This document shows positions 63,284-64,000 of a stretch of 64,000 nt of DNA, one piece after another. How positions within the stretch are numbered: position 1 is the stretch's first letter; the number at the start of each line of letters is the position of its first letter. Under the pieces are notes generated by a model. That model saw only the letters and a list, made by a program, of their open reading frames with translations, was not told the origin of the DNA and ran no database searches. A program made the translations under genes and the position numbers. This stretch comes from Eutreptiella sp. 'Long Island Sound 2002' (taxonomy: Eukaryota > Euglenozoa > Euglenophyceae > Eutreptiales > Eutreptiaceae). The stretch covers positions 32,768-96,767 of the forward strand of contig CAXIWF010000898.1 of NCBI GenBank assembly GCA_964036045.1, read 5' to 3'.

Positions 63284-64000
63284 ACGGAAACTTCTCGGAA
63301 AATTCTCGGAAAATTCTCGGAAAATTCTCGGAAAATTCTCGGAAAGTTCTCGGAAAATTCTCGGAAAATTCTCGGAAAATTCTCGGAAAATTCTCGGAAA
63401 ATTCTCGGAAAATTGACGGAAAATTCTCGGAAAATTCTCGGAAAATTCTCGGAAAACTCTCGGAAAATTCTCGGAAAATTCTCAGAAAATTCCCGGAAAA
63501 TTCTCGGAAAATTCTCGGAAAATTCTCGGAAAATTCTCGGAAAATTCTCGGAAAGTTCTCGGAAAATTCTCGGAAAATTCTCGGAAAATTCTCGGAAAAT
63601 TCTCGGAAAATTCTCGGAAAAATCTCGGAAAATTCTCGGAAAATTCTCGGAAAATTTTCGGAAAATTCTCGGAAAATTCTCGGAAAATTCTCGGAAAATT
63701 CTCGGAAAATTCTCGGAAAATTCTCAGAAAATTCTCGGAAAATTCTCGGAAAATTCTCGGAAAATTCTCGGAAAATTCTCGGAAAATTCTCGGAAAATTC
63801 TCGGAAAATTGACGGAAAATTCTCGGAAAATTCTCGGAAAATTCTCGGAAAATTCTCGGAAAATTCTCGGAAAATTCTCGGAAAATTCTCGGAAAATTCT
63901 CGGAAAATTCTCGGAAAATTGACGGAAAATTCTCGGAAAATTCTCGGAAAATTCTCGGAAAATTCTCGGAAAATTCTCGGAAAATTCTCGGAAAAATCTC

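Larger units (their letters stand above)
42123..64000. repeat. 11-bp satellite array, about 21.9 kb, running off the window
   Basis: About 1,990 tandem units with consensus ctcggaaaatt. Common variants are ctcagaaaatt, gacggaaaatt, cacggaaaatt, cccggaaaatt, ctccgaaaatt, tccggaaaatt, a 10-bp unit ctcggaaatt, and 12-bp units with an extra a. The array is the same satellite as 1-38. Because 11 is not a multiple of three, all three forward frames read the same 11-residue cycle (around SRKILGKFSEN) and the reverse frames another (around RIFREFSENFP). Stops come only from variants such as ttgacgg (TGA) and ggataatt (TAA). Open frames of up to 1,135 codons here are artefacts, and I annotate no protein. 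It could be centromeric or another heterochromatic array. Confidence 0.97.

Noticed and set aside
42281-63922. Very long ORFs on both strands in the right third (up to 1,135 codons)
   Set aside because: They are the 11-bp satellite read in every frame. Residue order is set by the repeat, frames overlap on both strands, and many begin or end only at satellite variants.
42123-64000. CRISPR-like regular repeat
   Set aside because: Units are contiguous 11-mers with no unique spacers, and the context is eukaryotic.

Overview
The window is eukaryotic repeat DNA: a stack of nested transposable elements sitting in a very large 11-bp satellite array. I find no host protein-coding gene, no rRNA gene, no functional tRNA gene and no bacterial-style operon. 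The element genes are intronless, GC-rich Ty3/gypsy (chromovirus) genes with C-terminal chromodomains. That points to a nuclear genome, and I would guess a unicellular alga such as a green alga or prasinophyte. The organism guess is low confidence because nothing here is species-diagnostic.

Layout, outside in. (1) Satellite with unit ctcggaaaatt occupies 1-38 and 42123-64000. (2) Element A1, a Ty3/gypsy chromovirus with 817-bp LTRs, was inserted into the satellite. Its 5' LTR is 39-855 and its 3' LTR is 41306-42122, with target duplication aaaat at 34-38 and 42123-42127. It carries an intact gag (954-3455) and pol (3486-8384). (3) Element A2, a second member of the same family, was inserted into the 3' non-coding part of A1. 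It spans 10491-41134, its LTRs are 10491-11307 and 40318-41134, and its target duplication is gaaac. (4) Two further insertions broke A2. A 17.2-kb chromovirus of a different family, element B (12631-29815, minus strand, 2946-bp LTRs), lies inside gag. A 2.0-kb non-autonomous DNA transposon (33415-35423, 46-bp terminal inverted repeats, 10-bp target duplication) lies inside the reverse transcriptase. When each insertion and one target copy are removed, A1 measures 11,435 bp and A2 measures 11,436 bp, which strongly supports this reconstruction.

Both families make Gag and Pol from one reading frame divided by a stop codon. In A the stop is TGA followed by CGG and a 9-bp hairpin. In B the stop is TAG followed by CGG. 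Element B also has an extra 665-codon ORF upstream of gag, again in the same frame and separated by a TGA. Both Pol proteins carry, between protease and reverse transcriptase, an extra domain that looks like a degenerate Dam-type adenine methyltransferase fold. These recoding signals, the extra ORF and the extra domain are the most unusual biology here.

The right third (about 21.9 kb) is the satellite. Its 11-bp unit has one A-tract and one CpG per unit, is open in nearly every frame on both strands (so very long ORFs there are artefacts), and is organised into higher-order modules of about 1.23 kb.
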